Shown: positions 18,604 to 30,173, numbered from the stretch's first letter. The stretch is 64,000 bases of DNA from Bacillus sp. EB600 (GCF_024494385.1 NZ_JAEVLT010000008.1:124001-188000); one strand, 5' to 3'. Notes: a model not told the origin generated them from the letters alone. Translations and numbers: made by a program.

Positions 18604-18845
18604 GAAAAGCGAAAGCGCCCGAATTAAGGAACGTCGACTAGAAACCGCCACATCCTGTGGCGAACGTCGACGTCAGCACATCCTGTGCAAGTCCGTATGG
18701 ACTGGAGCACACCGACTGAGATAAAGGAAACACGAGGAGCGTTAGCGCATACGTGCTTGACTAATCGTAGGGAGGTGGGCGAAGTACACTAGTCGCTGGG
18801 TGCTGGAGCTAGACAGTTATCTAAGTTCAAAATTCTATACTTTCT
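18602..18845 (+). repeat. Interspersed repeat, long copy (R6)
   Basis: Left end GAAAAGCGAAAGCGCCCG, a module with a perfect-looking hairpin (CGCCACATCCTGTGGCG), the shared module ACTGAGATAAAGGAAACACG, then GTACACTAGTCGCTGGGTGC, TGGAGCTAGAC and the tail AGTTATCTAAGTTCAAAATT. Left arm AGCGCCC against right arm GGGTGCT pairs with one G-U. Confidence 0.82.
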
Positions 18846-18859
18846 TATTCTTTAGTAAT

Positions 18860-18881
18860 GCTCCCTATTGGGAGCTTTTTT
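18860..18881 (+). terminator. Terminator after the DUF1885-like gene and its repeat
   Basis: GCTCCC / GGGAGC stem with loop TATT and six T. Confidence 0.85.
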
Positions 18882-18917
18882 GTGGGCAGTCGTGTAATTT
18901 GGCTGAGTACCTTTTTG

Positions 18918-19172
18918 TTAAGAAAAATGTGCAAGGGTAAAATGAATGGACGCATATATGGTTAGACTTAACGAAGTGAGGAAAAATGCTTTTGGCCCTG
19001 ATTTTGTAAGCGTACGGCCAAGTATAAAAGCTAAATAGTAAAATATAAAAAACATAATTACTTTGTAGACAAGCTGATCATGGTTCGAAAGCCATGCAAC
19101 AACCGTATAACCACTCCAAATAATAAATTGAATGATAATTACAACATAGACTTTCATTACCTCCACCACCAT
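18918..19172 (-). CDS. Small membrane protein, unknown function
   Basis: 84 residues with three hydrophobic segments (about 6-24, 36-53 and 62-80). The loop GRTLTKSGPKAFFLT is the only polar stretch of note. AAGAAGGA before the ATG at 19172 supports that start; the ATG at 19157 is also possible but GGAGG would be only 2 nt away. Not recognised. It lies downstream of pdhD, beyond the pdh terminator region. Confidence 0.6.
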   Translation of the reverse strand: MVVEVMKVYVVIIIQFIIWSGYTVVAWLSNHDQLVYKVIMFFIFYYLAFILGRTLTKSGPKAFFLTSLSLTIYASIHFTLAHFS

Positions 19173-19242
19173 ATTTTTTCCTTCTTATACTTATTTTATG
19201 TATATGATTAGATTAAAAAGTTATTTTTCATTTCAAAAGTTT

Positions 19243-19280
19243 AAAAAAAAACGACTTTCCCCAGTTAGGAAAGTCGTTTT
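19243..19280 (-). terminator. Terminator of the pdhABCD operon
   Basis: AAAACGACTTTCC / GGAAAGTCGTTTT with a six-nt loop and a long T-run in the minus direction, immediately after pdhD. Confidence 0.92.
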
Positions 19281-19286
19281 GATATC

Positions 19287-20699
19287 TTACTTAAGAACAT
19301 GAATTGGAGTTCCAAGAGCTACTTCTGCAGCTTCCATTGTCATTTCTCCAAGTGTCGGGTGAGCATGGATTGTCATTGCAATGTCTTCAGCAGTCATTCC
19401 TGCTTCAACAGCCAAGCCTAACTCCGAAATTATATCTGATGCATTTGCACCGGCAATTTGTGCACCGATAACAAGTCCATCTTCTTTACGGGTAACAAGC
19501 TTTACAAACCCATCTGTACTATCGAGTGATAGGGCACGTCCATTACCTGCATAAGGAAATTTCGCTGCTACAACTGCAATGCCTTCATCTTTTGCTTGTT
19601 TTTCAGTATAACCAACTGTTGCCAACTCTGGGTCTGAGAAAACAACTGCTGGGATCCCAACATAGTCAATTTCAGATGGATGTCCAGCAATGGCCTCAGC
19701 TGCGACTTTTGCTTCGTAGGATGCCTTATGTGCTAATTGCGGACCTGGGACAACATCACCAATTGCATAAATATTGCTGACATTCGTACGGCATTGTTTA
19801 TCAATTTCAATTATTCCACGGTCTGACATTTTCACTCCAGCTTGTTCAAGACCCATTTCATCAGTATTAGGACGGCGTCCGACCATTACGAATACATAAT
19901 CAGCGTCAATTTTCTTTTCTTCGCCTTTTACCTCAAAGGTTACAGTAACGCCATTTTCAGTTTCTTCTACACCTTTTGCCATTGCTTTGGTATAGAATTC
20001 CACACCCTTTTTCTTCATACTTTTCTTAACAAGGGCTGACATTTGTTTTTCAAAGCCTACGCCTAGTATTTCATCTGCACCCTCTAAAATCGTTACTTGG
20101 GTACCAAAATTTGCATAAGAACCGCCGAGTTCAATTCCGATAACCCCACCGCCAATGACAACGATTTTTTCAGGGATTTCAGCTAAATCGAGAGCACCAG
20201 TCGAATTTAGAACGCGTTTTGAATATTTAAACGTTGGCAATTCGATTGGACGGGATCCCGTCGCAATAATCGCATTTTTAAAATTGTAGGTTTGAGCATT
20301 TTTTTCGCCCATCACCCGTAGTGAATTACTGTCTACAAAGAATGCTTCACCACGAACGATATCTACTTTATTTCCTTTTAAAAGTCCTTCAACGCCGCCA
20401 GTTAACTTTTTAACAATACCAGCTTTCCATTGTTGAACCTTTGAAAAATCAACTTTTACATTCTCTGCTGTAATTCCATATGCATCCGAATGTATTGCTG
20501 TTTCATAGCGGTGACCCGCAGCAATTATTGCTTTTGAAGGAATACAGCCGACGTTTAAACAAACGCCGCCAATATACTCTTTTTCAACAATCGTTACTTT
20601 TTGTCCTAGTTGGGCAGCGCGAATTGCCGCTACATACCCACCAGGTCCTGCACCAATAACTATAGTATCTGTTTCAATTGGGAAATCTCCGACTACCAT
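19287..20699 (-). CDS. pdhD: Dihydrolipoyl dehydrogenase (E3) PdhD
   Basis: FAD-dependent E3 of 470 residues that reoxidises the lipoyl groups of E2 with NAD+. Seen: FAD site [19 protein letters not shown], redox disulfide [16 protein letters not shown] site [20 protein letters not shown], second FAD site NIYAIGDVV, and the C-terminal catalytic HAHPTLGE. Full length for the Bacillus enzyme (470). It is last in pdhABCD and four nt from pdhC. It probably also serves other 2-oxoacid dehydrogenases. Confidence 0.98.
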   Translation of the reverse strand: MVVGDFPIETDTIVIGAGPGGYVAAIRAAQLGQKVTIVEKEYIGGVCLNVGCIPSKAIIAAGHRYETAIHSDAYGITAENVKVDFSKVQQWKAGIVKKLTGGVEGLLKGNKVDIVRGEAFFVDSNSLRVMGEKNAQTYNFKNAIIATGSRPIELPTFKYSKRVLNSTGALDLAEIPEKIVVIGGGVIGIELGGSYANFGTQVTILEGADEILGVGFEKQMSALVKKSMKKKGVEFYTKAMAKGVEETENGVTVTFEVKGEEKKIDADYVFVMVGRRPNTDEMGLEQAGVKMSDRGIIEIDKQCRTNVSNIYAIGDVVPGPQLAHKASYEAKVAAEAIAGHPSEIDYVGIPAVVFSDPELATVGYTEKQAKDEGIAVVAAKFPYAGNGRALSLDSTDGFVKLVTRKEDGLVIGAQIAGANASDIISELGLAVEAGMTAEDIAMTIHAHPTLGEMTMEAAEVALGTPIHVLK

Positions 20700-20703
20700 T
20701 TAC

Positions 20704-22002
20704 TTACGCCTCCATTAACAATAGTTCAGGATCGTTTAACAATCTCTTGATGTGATTCATTGCATTCTGTGCTGTAGCTCCGTCGATCATGCGGTGATCA
20801 AAACTTAATGAAAGGGCAAGAACAGGTGCTGCTACAATTTCACCATCTCTAACAATTGGTTTTTCAGCGATTCGTCCTACACCAAGAATGGCTACTTCAG
20901 GATGGTTAATTACAGGTGTAAACCATTGTCCACCAGCTGAACCAATGTTTGATATAGTACAAGATGCACCTTTCATTTCATTTGGTGCCAACTTGCCATC
21001 ACGTGCTTTCGTAGCAAGTTCATTAATTTCATTAGAAATATTGAAAACTGACTTGCGGTCTGCATCTTTCACAACAGGAACTAATAAGCCTCTTTCCGTA
21101 TCAGCAGCAATTCCAATATTATAGTAATGCTTTTGGACAATTTCACTAGTTGCATCATCCAATGATGTATTTAAAACAGGGAACTCTCTTAATGCACTTG
21201 TTAATGCTTTTACAACATAAGGCAAGAAAGTAAGCTTAATACCTTTTGCAGCCGCAACTTCTTTGAATTTTTTACGGTGTTTAACAAGCTTCGTTACATC
21301 AACTTCATCCATTAAAGTAACATGTGGAGCGGTATGTTTAGAGTTAACCATAGCTTTGGCAATTGCCTTACGAATTCCGCTCATTTTTTCGCGTGTTTCT
21401 GGATATTCACCTTGAGGAATCGGAGTTGCAGCTGGAGCTGCTTGTTCTCCTATTACTGGTGCTTGAGCGGCTGCTTGTGGTGCCGCTGCCCCGCCTTGGA
21501 ATGCATCAATATCTGTTTTTAACACACGGCCATTCTCGCCAGTACCGGCTACCAAACGAATGTCCACACCTTTGTCCCGAGCATATTTCCGAACAGATGG
21601 CATGGCAATTACACGTCGATTCGGGTCAACCTCAGCCTGCGGCTGTGCAGTCGCTGCCGGTGCAGCTTGTGGTACTGGTGCTGCTGCTACTGCTGGTTGT
21701 GCTGGTGCTGCCGCTTGAGGGGCATCTTCTTCTTCGTCGCCTTTAAATTTTAGATCTTCATATCCTGGTGCATCAAACGAAACGAGAACTTGTCCAACAG
21801 TTGCAACTGTACCTTCCTCCACCATAACTTCTAGAACAGTACCTTCAACTGGAGATGGAATTTCTACAACTGCTTTATCATTTTGCACTTCGCATAATAC
21901 ATCATCTTCTTGGACCTTATCGCCTGGTTTAATAAACCATTTTACAATTTCACCTTCGTGAATACCTTCACCAATGTCAGGCAGCTTAAATTGAAATGAC
22001 AC
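20704..22002 (-). CDS. pdhC: PDH E2, dihydrolipoyl acetyltransferase PdhC
   Basis: Core of the pyruvate dehydrogenase complex, 432 residues. One N-terminal lipoyl domain (residues about 1-80; the lipoyl lysine is in [13 protein letters not shown]), an Ala/Pro/Gln-rich flexible linker, a peripheral subunit-binding domain (about 130-168, [20 protein letters not shown]), a second linker, and the catalytic domain (about 205-432) with [13 protein letters not shown]. Standard for Gram-positive 60-mer E2. The linker DNA is repetitive (GCTGC-rich), which creates a long antisense open frame that is not a gene. Confidence 0.98.
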   Translation of the reverse strand: MSFQFKLPDIGEGIHEGEIVKWFIKPGDKVQEDDVLCEVQNDKAVVEIPSPVEGTVLEVMVEEGTVATVGQVLVSFDAPGYEDLKFKGDEEEDAPQAAAPAQPAVAAAPVPQAAPAATAQPQAEVDPNRRVIAMPSVRKYARDKGVDIRLVAGTGENGRVLKTDIDAFQGGAAAPQAAAQAPVIGEQAAPAATPIPQGEYPETREKMSGIRKAIAKAMVNSKHTAPHVTLMDEVDVTKLVKHRKKFKEVAAAKGIKLTFLPYVVKALTSALREFPVLNTSLDDATSEIVQKHYYNIGIAADTERGLLVPVVKDADRKSVFNISNEINELATKARDGKLAPNEMKGASCTISNIGSAGGQWFTPVINHPEVAILGVGRIAEKPIVRDGEIVAAPVLALSLSFDHRMIDGATAQNAMNHIKRLLNDPELLLMEA

Positions 22003-22088
22003 TAGGGTTCACCCTCCTAATATTTCATAGTTCAACCTTTTTTATTAATGCGTAAAGGGAAACAGAGTATACGGTCGCCCTCTCATAA

Positions 22089-23066
22089 TTAGAATGATAA
22101 TACTTTTTTCGCTGTTGCCAATACATCTTTGTAATTTGGAAGCCATGCAGCTTCCGCTTGAGGAAACGGAAATACAGTGTCAGGAGCGGCCACACGTAAA
22201 ACAGGTGCTTCAAGACTCAGAATAGCACGGTCATTAATTTCTGCAACAACATGCGCTGCAATGCCTGCCTGTTTTTGTGCTTCTTGAACAACGATTGCCC
22301 GACCTGTTTTTTCGACTGAGGCAATAATCGTTTCGATATCAATTGGGCTTACTGTACGCAAATCGATTACTTCAGCAGAGTAGCCTTCTTTCTCTAATTC
22401 TTCAGCAGCTTTTAATGACTCATGGACCATTGCGCCATAAGTAATTATTGAAATATCTTTTCCTTCCCGTTTCACATCAGCTTTGCCTAATGGGATTGTG
22501 TATCCCTCCTCAGGAACATCTTGACGGAAAGAACGATATAACTTCATGTGTTCTAAGAAAATAACCGGATCATTGTCACGAATAGCTGAAATAAGCAAAC
22601 CCTTTGCATCATATGGAGTAGATGGAATAACAACCTTTAATCCAGGCTGTTGAGCCATTAATCCTTCTAAACTATCAGCATGCATATCTGGAGTGTGTAC
22701 ACCACCGCCAAAAGGAGCACGAATGGTAACAGGTGCATGATGTTTGCCTCCGGTCCGGTAGCGTAGTCGAGCCAACTGACCGGAAATGGAGTCCATTACT
22801 TCAAAGACAAAACCGAAGAATTGGATTTCTGCAACAGGACGAAAACCTTGTAAGGCTAGACCTGAGGCTAATCCGCCGATACCTGATTCAGCAAGTGGCG
22901 TATCAAAAACACGCTCTTCCCCGAATTCCTTTTGTAAACCTTCCGTTGCACGGAATACACCGCCGTTTAACCCAACGTCTTCCCCAAAGACTAAAACATT
23001 CGGATCATTTTGCAATTCTGAACGCATCGCATCAGTAATTGCTTGAATCATTGTCATTTGAGCCAT
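22089..23066 (-). CDS. pdhB: PDH E1 beta subunit PdhB
   Basis: Beta subunit of the thiamine-diphosphate E1, 325 residues, the usual length. Seen: [29 protein letters not shown] at the start with the catalytic glutamate region, [19 protein letters not shown], and the C-terminal [19 protein letters not shown] typical of PdhB. It lies three nt downstream of pdhA; the following 86 nt to pdhC are the longest gap in the operon. Confidence 0.98.
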   Translation of the reverse strand: MAQMTMIQAITDAMRSELQNDPNVLVFGEDVGLNGGVFRATEGLQKEFGEERVFDTPLAESGIGGLASGLALQGFRPVAEIQFFGFVFEVMDSISGQLARLRYRTGGKHHAPVTIRAPFGGGVHTPDMHADSLEGLMAQQPGLKVVIPSTPYDAKGLLISAIRDNDPVIFLEHMKLYRSFRQDVPEEGYTIPLGKADVKREGKDISIITYGAMVHESLKAAEELEKEGYSAEVIDLRTVSPIDIETIIASVEKTGRAIVVQEAQKQAGIAAHVVAEINDRAILSLEAPVLRVAAPDTVFPFPQAEAAWLPNYKDVLATAKKVLSF

Positions 23067-23069
23067 GAT

Positions 23070-24206
<1,137 letters not shown>

Positions 24207-24361
24207 CTAAAAGACATTCAAATAAAATATAGTTAGTTCACTCATATAGATTGCCCAAAAACTGAATAAAAACGAAAAATGCTAAAGTTTTTTCACTTTT
24301 AAAATGACATCTGTGCAACATCTTGAAAAGATAAGATGAGCTAGTTAATGATAAGAATTAT

Positions 24362-24411
24362 AAAAAAGGACTTCTTATCGGTAGTCTCTCTTTCTGTATT
24401 AGTCCTTTTTA
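24362..24411 (-). promoter_or_regulatory. Terminator-like hairpin in the pdhA leader
   Basis: AAAAAGGACT / AGTCCTTTTT stem with a loop of about 29 nt, followed by TTTTTTAT in the minus direction. It lies between the deduced pdhA promoter and pdhA, so it could act as an attenuator, or it could end a short leader RNA. Confidence 0.45.
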
Positions 24412-24591
24412 AAAAATAACTGATACAATTCCTTTATCCATTTTTGAGTTTACACCAACTATTCTTACGCGTCAACCTATAAATACTTTATTTTCAACAT
24501 TTTAACCTTAATTACATGAAGAGACAAAATTCGACCTGTATTACTATTTTTCATTCATCTGTATTACAAACACAAGTGATGTTCACAAAGT

Positions 24592-24621
24592 GTTATAGAA
24601 AAGTTCAAAAAATATTCACAA
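24592..24621 (-). promoter_or_regulatory. Candidate pdhA promoter
   Basis: TTGTGA (24616-24621) and TATAAC (24592-24597), 18-nt spacer, minus strand. Two TTGTGAA-like half sites (TTTGTGAA) lie in and downstream of the promoter. Confidence 0.45.
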
Positions 24622-24707
24622 ATATTCTTGACAACGAAAAGTGATTTCGCTTGTCTTATGACATATGGAGCTAAACAAGTTTCAATGAGTGGTCCATTGG
24701 ACAAAAG

Positions 24708-24732
24708 GAACCGGCACCATTAATGCCGGTTC
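24708..24732 (-). terminator. Terminator of the ykyA remnant
   Basis: GAACCGGCA / TGCCGGTTC stem with a seven-nt loop, 10 nt beyond the ykyA stop codon. Confidence 0.8.
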
Positions 24733-24741
24733 TTCTTGATT

Positions 24742-25401
24742 TTATATTTTTACAAGTCCTGCCTTTTTATAAAATAGAAGCTTTATATCATTATACTTCT
24801 CAGTTAATTTATTAAATTGGTCATTTGCTGCATAAATCTTTTTATAGGTTGTATTTACCATTTCCACCTGTGCTCCCCATTTATCAATTGAAACATTTTT
24901 ATCCTTTAACATTACGTATAATTGTTGATCATAAGTTCTACCATTGAGATATTCTTTGTTTAAAACATCGTGTGCTCTGTAACGGCTGATCATTAAATCA
25001 TAGAGCTCGTTAACTTGTTTTTTTAATTTCTTATCGTCAATCTCCATTTTCATGGCTGCTATTTTTTTAAAAATTTTTTCCGATTTCTGCAAACTCTTGG
25101 TCTCTTTTTCCATGTATTTCTTTCTTTCGCTTACCATTGTCAGAGTATCGTTTGAAAGAGTAACTCGTTCGTCATACTGCTGCACACCAAGTCCGTTAAT
25201 TTTGTCATAGGTTGCTTTTTCTTTTTTTTCTACTTTAACAAGTGGATCCTAGACCTCCTCAAAGCCAGTTTCTATTGTTGCAACCTTTTCAAGGACCGTA
25301 TAAATTTTATCAGCAGGCGTTTCTTGGTGAACACAAGCTGATAAAACACAGGTAACTACGAGAATGAAACATGTTGGAAAAATTTTTATTCTTCTATTCA
25401 A
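24742..25401 (-). pseudogene. ykyA: ykyA lipoprotein gene interrupted by one amber codon
   Basis: YkyA-type cell-wall-binding lipoprotein. Reading from TTG at 25401 (GGGGGG five nt upstream) gives MNRRIKIFPTCFILVV, then a lipobox ending LSAC, then TPADKIYTVLEKVATIETGF and EEV. A TAG follows at 25249-25251, and the same frame continues DPLVKVEKKEKATYDKIN to the normal helical C-terminus ending KKAGLVKI. A CAG to TAG change explains it, since relatives have Gln there. The rest, about 220 codons, has no other lesion, so the mutation is recent or a sequencing error. Located between pdhA and defB as in B. subtilis. Confidence 0.88.
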
Positions 25402-25641
25402 TCTATCCCCCCGATCAAGATTATTATTTCTAACTATATCTAGACGTTATTTACTACACAATATGATAATTTCAAAAGAAGTCATCCCTTTTTGAACAGT
25501 CATTTCATCTTTGTTCAGTTTTGCTAGTTCATTGATGATAAATTTCAGGTCAATTTGTTAACTTTTCATGAATTATTTGATAGACTATTGTCAGAACGAA
25601 AACTGCAATTAATGGTTGCAAGTACAGGAGTGAAATTTGCC

Positions 25642-26196
25642 ATGTTGACGATGGAGGATATTATTCGTGACGGCCATCCTACCCTTAGAAAGGTGGCAGC
25701 AGAGGTTCAACTGCCAGCTTCGGATGAAGATAAACAGATACTTAAAGATATGATGGAATATGTCATAAACAGCCAAAATGAGGAAATAGCAGCAACATAC
25801 GGGCTGCGTGGTGGTGTAGGACTTGCTGCACCGCAAATTAATGTTTCAAAACGAATGATCGCTGTACATGTTCTTGATGACAAAGGAAAATTATATAGCT
25901 ATGCCCTTTTCAATCCAAAAATCGTAAGCCATTCGGTTGAAAATGCATACTTACTTTCTGGTGAGGGTTGTCTTTCAGTTGATGAAGCAAGACCGGGTTA
26001 TGTCCCCCGCCATGCTCGTGTAACAGTTAAAGGGTTTGATCTAGATGGAAACGAGGTAAAGCTTCGCCTTAAAGGAATGCCGGCAATCGTTTTCCAGCAT
26101 GAAATTGACCATTTAAATGGCATTATGTTTTATGACCGTATCGATAAGCAAGACCCTTATAAACCAATTAACGATGCTATTGCAATTGAGCGATAA
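25642..26196 (+). CDS. defB: Peptide deformylase DefB
   Basis: Fe2+/Zn2+ hydrolase that removes the N-formyl group from nascent proteins. All three motifs are present: [13 protein letters not shown] and QHEIDHLNG. 184 residues, the length of B. subtilis YkrB/DefB. The frame is open to 25555, but the ATG at 25642 ([18 protein letters not shown]) matches the family start and AGGAG lies upstream. A truncated repeat and a terminator follow. Confidence 0.95.
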   Translation: MLTMEDIIRDGHPTLRKVAAEVQLPASDEDKQILKDMMEYVINSQNEEIAATYGLRGGVGLAAPQINVSKRMIAVHVLDDKGKLYSYALFNPKIVSHSVENAYLLSGEGCLSVDEARPGYVPRHARVTVKGFDLDGNEVKLRLKGMPAIVFQHEIDHLNGIMFYDRIDKQDPYKPINDAIAIER

Positions 26197-26198
26197 AA

Positions 26199-26253
26199 AG
26201 AAAAGCGGAAGCGCATGTACAAAAAAGCCGGCTATAATTGGCCGACTTTTTTT
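26199..26253 (+). terminator. Truncated repeat end plus terminator after defB
   Basis: AGAAAAGCGGAAGCGC (left end of the repeat family) follows the stop by four nt and then breaks off. AAAAAAGCCGGC / GGCCGACTTTTTT is the terminator. A degenerate right end of the family, in the opposite orientation, may lie at 26284-26325 (GAACTGTCTAGTTCAG). Confidence 0.72.
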
Positions 26254-26601
26254 AGTACCAAATTTTATTCTTTTCGCTTTGAGAACTGTCTAGTTCAGCC
26301 CCCCTGCTACTAGTCGATAAGGATTGCTCTTTCTGCTCTTTATAGGAAAAGCAATGATTGATAGATGTTTCAATTCTTATATAATGTAATTTATAAAATT
26401 TAAGATTAAACTTTCGTTTATTTTTTGTCAATTTCTTTAAATCACGGTAATTCCATGTTTATCCATGATGATTTCCGCGAATTCATCATATAATAATAAC
26501 AAAAAGAAGCTGTTTTTTCTTAAAAAACTTCACTAATTATTTTTGGCTTCTTTACATTGGACAAGGATCGTATAAAATAAGAAGTGAGGAGATGATCCAC
26601 T

Positions 26602-26673
26602 ATGTTGAAGAAGCTGAGGAAAAAGCTCTTAAAACAGTGGAAAGATTTACTGCGAAAAAAAACAATTGCCTAA
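26602..26673 (+). CDS. Putative 23-residue cationic amphipathic peptide
   Basis: Short frame MLKKLRKKLLKQWKDL with LRKKTIA at the end, net charge about +9. The i/i+3/i+4 spacing of Leu gives a clear amphipathic helix. AGGAG lies 10 nt upstream and a rho-independent terminator starts 6 nt after the stop, so the segment looks like a transcription unit of its own. No family recognised. An overlapping +1-frame ORF (29 codons from 26592) is less likely because its start touches the Shine-Dalgarno sequence. Could equally be a small untranslated RNA. Confidence 0.4.
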   Translation: MLKKLRKKLLKQWKDLLRKKTIA

Positions 26674-26678
26674 ACTTT

Positions 26679-26706
26679 TGAGCCCTTCAAAGTTGCGAAG
26701 GGCTCC
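26679..26706 (+). terminator. Terminator after the small peptide frame
   Basis: GAGCCCTTC / GAAGGGCTC stem with loop AAAGTTGC and a T-rich end. Confidence 0.8.
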
Positions 26707-26849
26707 TTCCTTATTGTAAATTGATTTAATAGTGATCTATTTTACACTTTTTCACATGCATCCAATTCCAACAGGAAATGAATTATTATGAAAAAGAGGT
26801 AAATTTTTATATAATAGAAAAAGTTATTGCGGAGTTAGGAGCGATTAAT

Positions 26850-27059
26850 ATGTTATTCAAAGTATATTATCAGGAGAGTATCAATGAAGTACCGGTCAGG
26901 GAAAATACACAGACTCTTTATGTAAATGGCGAGTCCGTGCGAGATATCCGAAAAAAATTAGCAGACCGAGCATACAACATCGAATATATCAAACCTGTAA
27001 CAGGAGCTTACTTAGAATATGAAAAACAAAACGAACACTTTAAAGTATTGGAGATTTGA
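26850..27059 (+). CDS. rpoY: RNA polymerase epsilon subunit RpoY
   Basis: Small RNA-polymerase-associated subunit of 69 residues, same length as B. subtilis RpoY (YkzG). VYYQESINEVPVRENTQTLY and the C-terminal GAYLEYEKQNEHFKVLEI are characteristic. AGGAG eight nt upstream of the ATG at 26850 overrides the longer open frame from 26778. It precedes rnjA by six nt, and the two form the conserved rpoY-rnjA operon. Confidence 0.95.
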   Translation: MLFKVYYQESINEVPVRENTQTLYVNGESVRDIRKKLADRAYNIEYIKPVTGAYLEYEKQNEHFKVLEI

Positions 27060-27065
27060 TAATTT

Positions 27066-28733
27066 ATGAAATTTGTAAAGAACGATCAAACTGCTGTTTT
27101 TGCCCTTGGTGGATTAGGTGAAATTGGCAAAAACACCTATGCAGTGCAGTTCCAGGATGAAATTATTTTAATCGATGCTGGTATGAAGTTCCCTGAAGAT
27201 GAGCTTTTAGGTATCGATTATGTCATTCCGGATTATACTTATTTAACTAAAAATGTCGAAAAAATCAAAGGATTATTTGTTACACATGGTCACGAAGACC
27301 ATATTGGCGGTATTCCATATCTTCTAAGAGAGATAAATATCCCCATTTACGGCGGAAAGCTTGCACTTGGGTTAATTAAAAACAAGCTTGAAGAACACGG
27401 TCTCCTCAGAAATGCAAAATTGATTGAAATTAAGGAAGACGATGTCATCAAATTCCGCAAAACATCCGTTACCTTTTTCCGGACAACCCACAGCATTCCT
27501 GATTCATATGGAATTGTTGTTAAAACGCCTCCAGGTCAGATTGTCCACACAGGAGATTTCAAGTTTGATTTTACCCCTGTTGGCGAACCTGCAAACTTGA
27601 CAAAAATTGCAGAGATTGGGAAGGAAGGCGTTTTATGCTTACTTTCTGATAGTACAAATAGTGAAGTACCTGATTTTACGATGTCAGAGCGTCGTGTTGG
27701 CGAAAGCATAGATGATATTTTCCGTAAAGTTGAGGGACGGGTTATCTTTGCAACTTTTGCCTCCAATATTCACAGGCTTCAGCAAGTAGTAGAGGCTGCT
27801 GTCGCAAACGGAAGAAAAGTTGCCGTCTTTGGTAGAAGTATGGAGGCTGCTATCAATATTGGTCTTGATTTGGGCTATGTTAGTGCCCCAAAGGATACTT
27901 TTATTGATGCTCAGCAAATTAATCGGCTTCCAGCTAACAAAATAACGATTCTCTGTACAGGTAGTCAAGGAGAACCAATGGCAGCTTTATCGAGAATCGC
28001 TAACGGCACCCACAGACAAATACAAATTATACCAGGGGACACAGTGGTATTTTCTTCATCACCTATTCCAGGGAATACAATCAGTGTCAATCGAACAATT
28101 AATATGTTATTCCGTGCCGGAGCCGAGGTCATCCATGGTAAATTAAGTAACATTCATACCTCAGGGCATGGCGGACAAGAAGAACAAAAATTGATGCTTC
28201 GCTTGATAAAGCCTAAGTTTTTTATGCCGATTCATGGTGAATATCGGATGCAAAGAATGCATGCTAAACTTGCTGTTGATTGCGGCATAGCAGAAGAAAA
28301 TTGCTTCCTCATGGATAATGGTGAAGTTTTGGCTCTCTCTAGTGATTCAGCACAGGTCGCAGGTAAAATTCCTTCTGGATCCGTCTATATCGATGGAAGC
28401 GGTGTCGGTGACATTGGAAATATTGTCCTGCGTGACCGCAGAATTCTTTCCGAAGAAGGGTTAGTTGTTGTTGTTGTTAGCATCAATATGAAGGAATTTA
28501 AAATTGCTGCGGGTCCAGATATTATTTCAAGGGGCTTTGTTTACATGAGAGAATCTGGTGACCTAATCAATGATGCACAGAGCTTACTTTCAAAGCATTT
28601 ACAAAAAGTAATGGAACGGAAAACAAGTCAGTGGTCCGAAATTAAAAACGAGATTACTGATACGCTTGCTCCATTCCTTTATGAAAAAACAAAACGCAGA
28701 CCGATGATTTTGCCAATAATTATGGAAGTGTAA
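27066..28733 (+). CDS. rnjA: Ribonuclease J1
   Basis: Metallo-beta-lactamase and beta-CASP RNase with 5'-exonuclease and endonuclease activity, central to mRNA decay and 16S maturation. 555 residues as in B. subtilis. Zinc ligands are in [18 protein letters not shown] and MPIHGEYRM; the beta-CASP region has [13 protein letters not shown]. Translation is probably coupled to rpoY. A bidirectional terminator follows. SR1P, also encoded in this window, is reported to promote RNase J1-GapA contact in B. subtilis. Confidence 0.98.
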   Translation: MKFVKNDQTAVFALGGLGEIGKNTYAVQFQDEIILIDAGMKFPEDELLGIDYVIPDYTYLTKNVEKIKGLFVTHGHEDHIGGIPYLLREINIPIYGGKLALGLIKNKLEEHGLLRNAKLIEIKEDDVIKFRKTSVTFFRTTHSIPDSYGIVVKTPPGQIVHTGDFKFDFTPVGEPANLTKIAEIGKEGVLCLLSDSTNSEVPDFTMSERRVGESIDDIFRKVEGRVIFATFASNIHRLQQVVEAAVANGRKVAVFGRSMEAAINIGLDLGYVSAPKDTFIDAQQINRLPANKITILCTGSQGEPMAALSRIANGTHRQIQIIPGDTVVFSSSPIPGNTISVNRTINMLFRAGAEVIHGKLSNIHTSGHGGQEEQKLMLRLIKPKFFMPIHGEYRMQRMHAKLAVDCGIAEENCFLMDNGEVLALSSDSAQVAGKIPSGSVYIDGSGVGDIGNIVLRDRRILSEEGLVVVVVSINMKEFKIAAGPDIISRGFVYMRESGDLINDAQSLLSKHLQKVMERKTSQWSEIKNEITDTLAPFLYEKTKRRPMILPIIMEV

Positions 28734-28756
28734 CAACCTGAGTTAGGGAAAGAAAG

Positions 28757-28797
28757 ACGGAAGAGTGCTATTTGAGCACTTCTTCCGTCTTTTTCAG
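28757..28797. terminator. Bidirectional terminator rnjA/ktrC
   Basis: AGACGGAAGAGTGCT / AGCACTTCTTCCGTCT with T-run on the + strand and A-run on the other side. Confidence 0.88.
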
Positions 28798-29474
28798 CTT
28801 AATTCAACGACTTTTCGTTTGAATTTTTCAAGGTTGCTTACATCACCAATCGCAATTAAAATATCTCCTTTTCGGATCATTTCCTTTGCCTGTGGAGATA
28901 CAACTATATCACTATTCCTTCTGATTGCTACCACCGTAATTCCATATTTCTTGCGAATATCCAACTCAAAAAGGTTATGACCGCTGATTTTTTCATTTGC
29001 AACAAATTCGATAATACTATATTGATCAGATAGCTCCAAATAATCTAAAACATTATTTGTCGTCATTTTATTGGCGATGCGAATTCCCATATCCCTTTCA
29101 GGATGAACAACATCATCAGCACCAATTTTTCTTAGTACCTTTTCATGATAATCGTTTTGTGCTTTTACGGTTAAATGACTAACGCCCAATTCTTTTAAGA
29201 TAAGCGTTGCCAAAATACTTGATTGAATGTCTTCCCCAATTGCCACAACAACATGGTCAAAATTGCGAATTCCGATGCTCCTCAAAACTGTCTCATCAGT
29301 TGCATCACCAATAATAGCATGTGAGGCAATCATCGAATATTCATTTACTCTGTCTTCACTTTTATCAATTGCCAGAACTTCTTTCCCCTGCTCACATAGG
29401 GTACGGCAAATACTGCCGCCAAACCTGCCTAATCCTATTACGGCAAAATCCTTCTTAACAGGATCTTTTCTCAT
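28794..29474 (-). CDS. ktrC: KtrC-type potassium channel RCK subunit
   Basis: Cytosolic gating ring subunit for a Ktr potassium transporter, 226 residues. N-terminal RCK_N domain with the nucleotide site AVIGLGRFGGSICRTL and an acidic residue at the end of beta-2 (AIDKSED); C-terminal RCK_C domain (about 140-220), which in this family binds c-di-AMP. Matches B. subtilis YkqB in length and in convergence with rnjA. The membrane partner KtrB/D is not in the window. Confidence 0.93.
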   Translation of the reverse strand: MRKDPVKKDFAVIGLGRFGGSICRTLCEQGKEVLAIDKSEDRVNEYSMIASHAIIGDATDETVLRSIGIRNFDHVVVAIGEDIQSSILATLILKELGVSHLTVKAQNDYHEKVLRKIGADDVVHPERDMGIRIANKMTTNNVLDYLELSDQYSIIEFVANEKISGHNLFELDIRKKYGITVVAIRRNSDIVVSPQAKEMIRKGDILIAIGDVSNLEKFKRKVVELS

Positions 29475-29656
29475 CAGTATCCCCCCATTACATCAAGTTC
29501 CGTCCATTTCTATTCTATACCATAGACTCGGGTGATGGAGACATTATTAATTAACCGAAAGTAGAATCCACGCTTTTAGCTTACCCTCTTCCTCCTATTT
29601 TCTCGAACACTGGCGCGATTAGAATTATTATCAACGCTCTCTCTATTTTTTTCACA

Positions 29657-29693
29657 AAAAAAAGACCATTCGTCCTTAAACGAACAGTCTTTT
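29657..29693 (-). terminator. Terminator of ykuV
   Basis: AAAAGACTGTTCGT / ACGAATGGTCTTTT in the minus direction, followed by four further T. Confidence 0.85.
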
Positions 29694-29699
29694 GGGAAC

Positions 29700-30155
29700 T
29701 TATTCTGCTTTTTCCACTTCATCTAATACTCTGTTTACCCGTTTTTCAAGCATTTTCATGCCACTTCCGCCTGCTTGAAAGTGACGCAGCTTTCCTTCAC
29801 GATCAAATACATAATAAGCAGGAACATATTGATTTTCGAATTTATCCGCTAGCTTATGTTCACTATCAACAAAAATTGGTTGAGTAATTCCATGCTCTGC
29901 TGCCACCTGTTTGATTTCTTCAATATTCAAGTCATTTTCAGATCTAGGCATATGGACAGCCACAACATTTAACCTATCTTTATATTGGTCGCGAAATTGG
30001 TTAACTTGCGGCATAGCTTCTTTACATAAGTGACAGCTAATCGACCAAAAATGAATTAATGTTGGCTTTTCACCTATTAATTCATCCTTTGTTTCCTCAC
30101 CGTTTAACCATTCTACAGCTCCGGTGAGTTCCGGCATTGGTTCACGAAGTTTCAT
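29700..30155 (-). CDS. ykuV: Thiol-disulfide oxidoreductase YkuV
   Basis: Thioredoxin-fold protein of 151 residues, cytosolic (no signal peptide). The active site is ISCHLCKEAMPQV, a CxxC with His-Leu between the cysteines; the cis-proline region is QYVPAYYVFDREGK. Close to B. subtilis YkuV, which is reduced by thioredoxin reductase-type systems. It is separated from ykuU by a repeat copy in the opposite orientation; in B. subtilis ykuUV are adjacent. Confidence 0.9.
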   Translation of the reverse strand: MKLREPMPELTGAVEWLNGEETKDELIGEKPTLIHFWSISCHLCKEAMPQVNQFRDQYKDRLNVVAVHMPRSENDLNIEEIKQVAAEHGITQPIFVDSEHKLADKFENQYVPAYYVFDREGKLRHFQAGGSGMKMLEKRVNRVLDEVEKAE

Positions 30156-30173
30156 ATATCAATGACCTCCTAA

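Noticed and set aside
18602-18845. Possible CRISPR array or riboswitch in the long repeats
   Set aside because: The blocks are single composite elements, not regularly spaced direct repeats. They lie 3' of genes, which argues against a riboswitch.
21363-21746. 127-codon open frame on the plus strand inside pdhC
   Set aside because: Antisense to the repetitive Ala/Pro/Gln linker of E2. It is a composition artefact with no ribosome binding site.
29640-29715. 24-codon minus-strand frame (VKKIERALIIILIAPVF) in the ykuV-ktrC interval
   Set aside because: It starts with GTG inside the T-run of the ykuV terminator and has no ribosome binding site.
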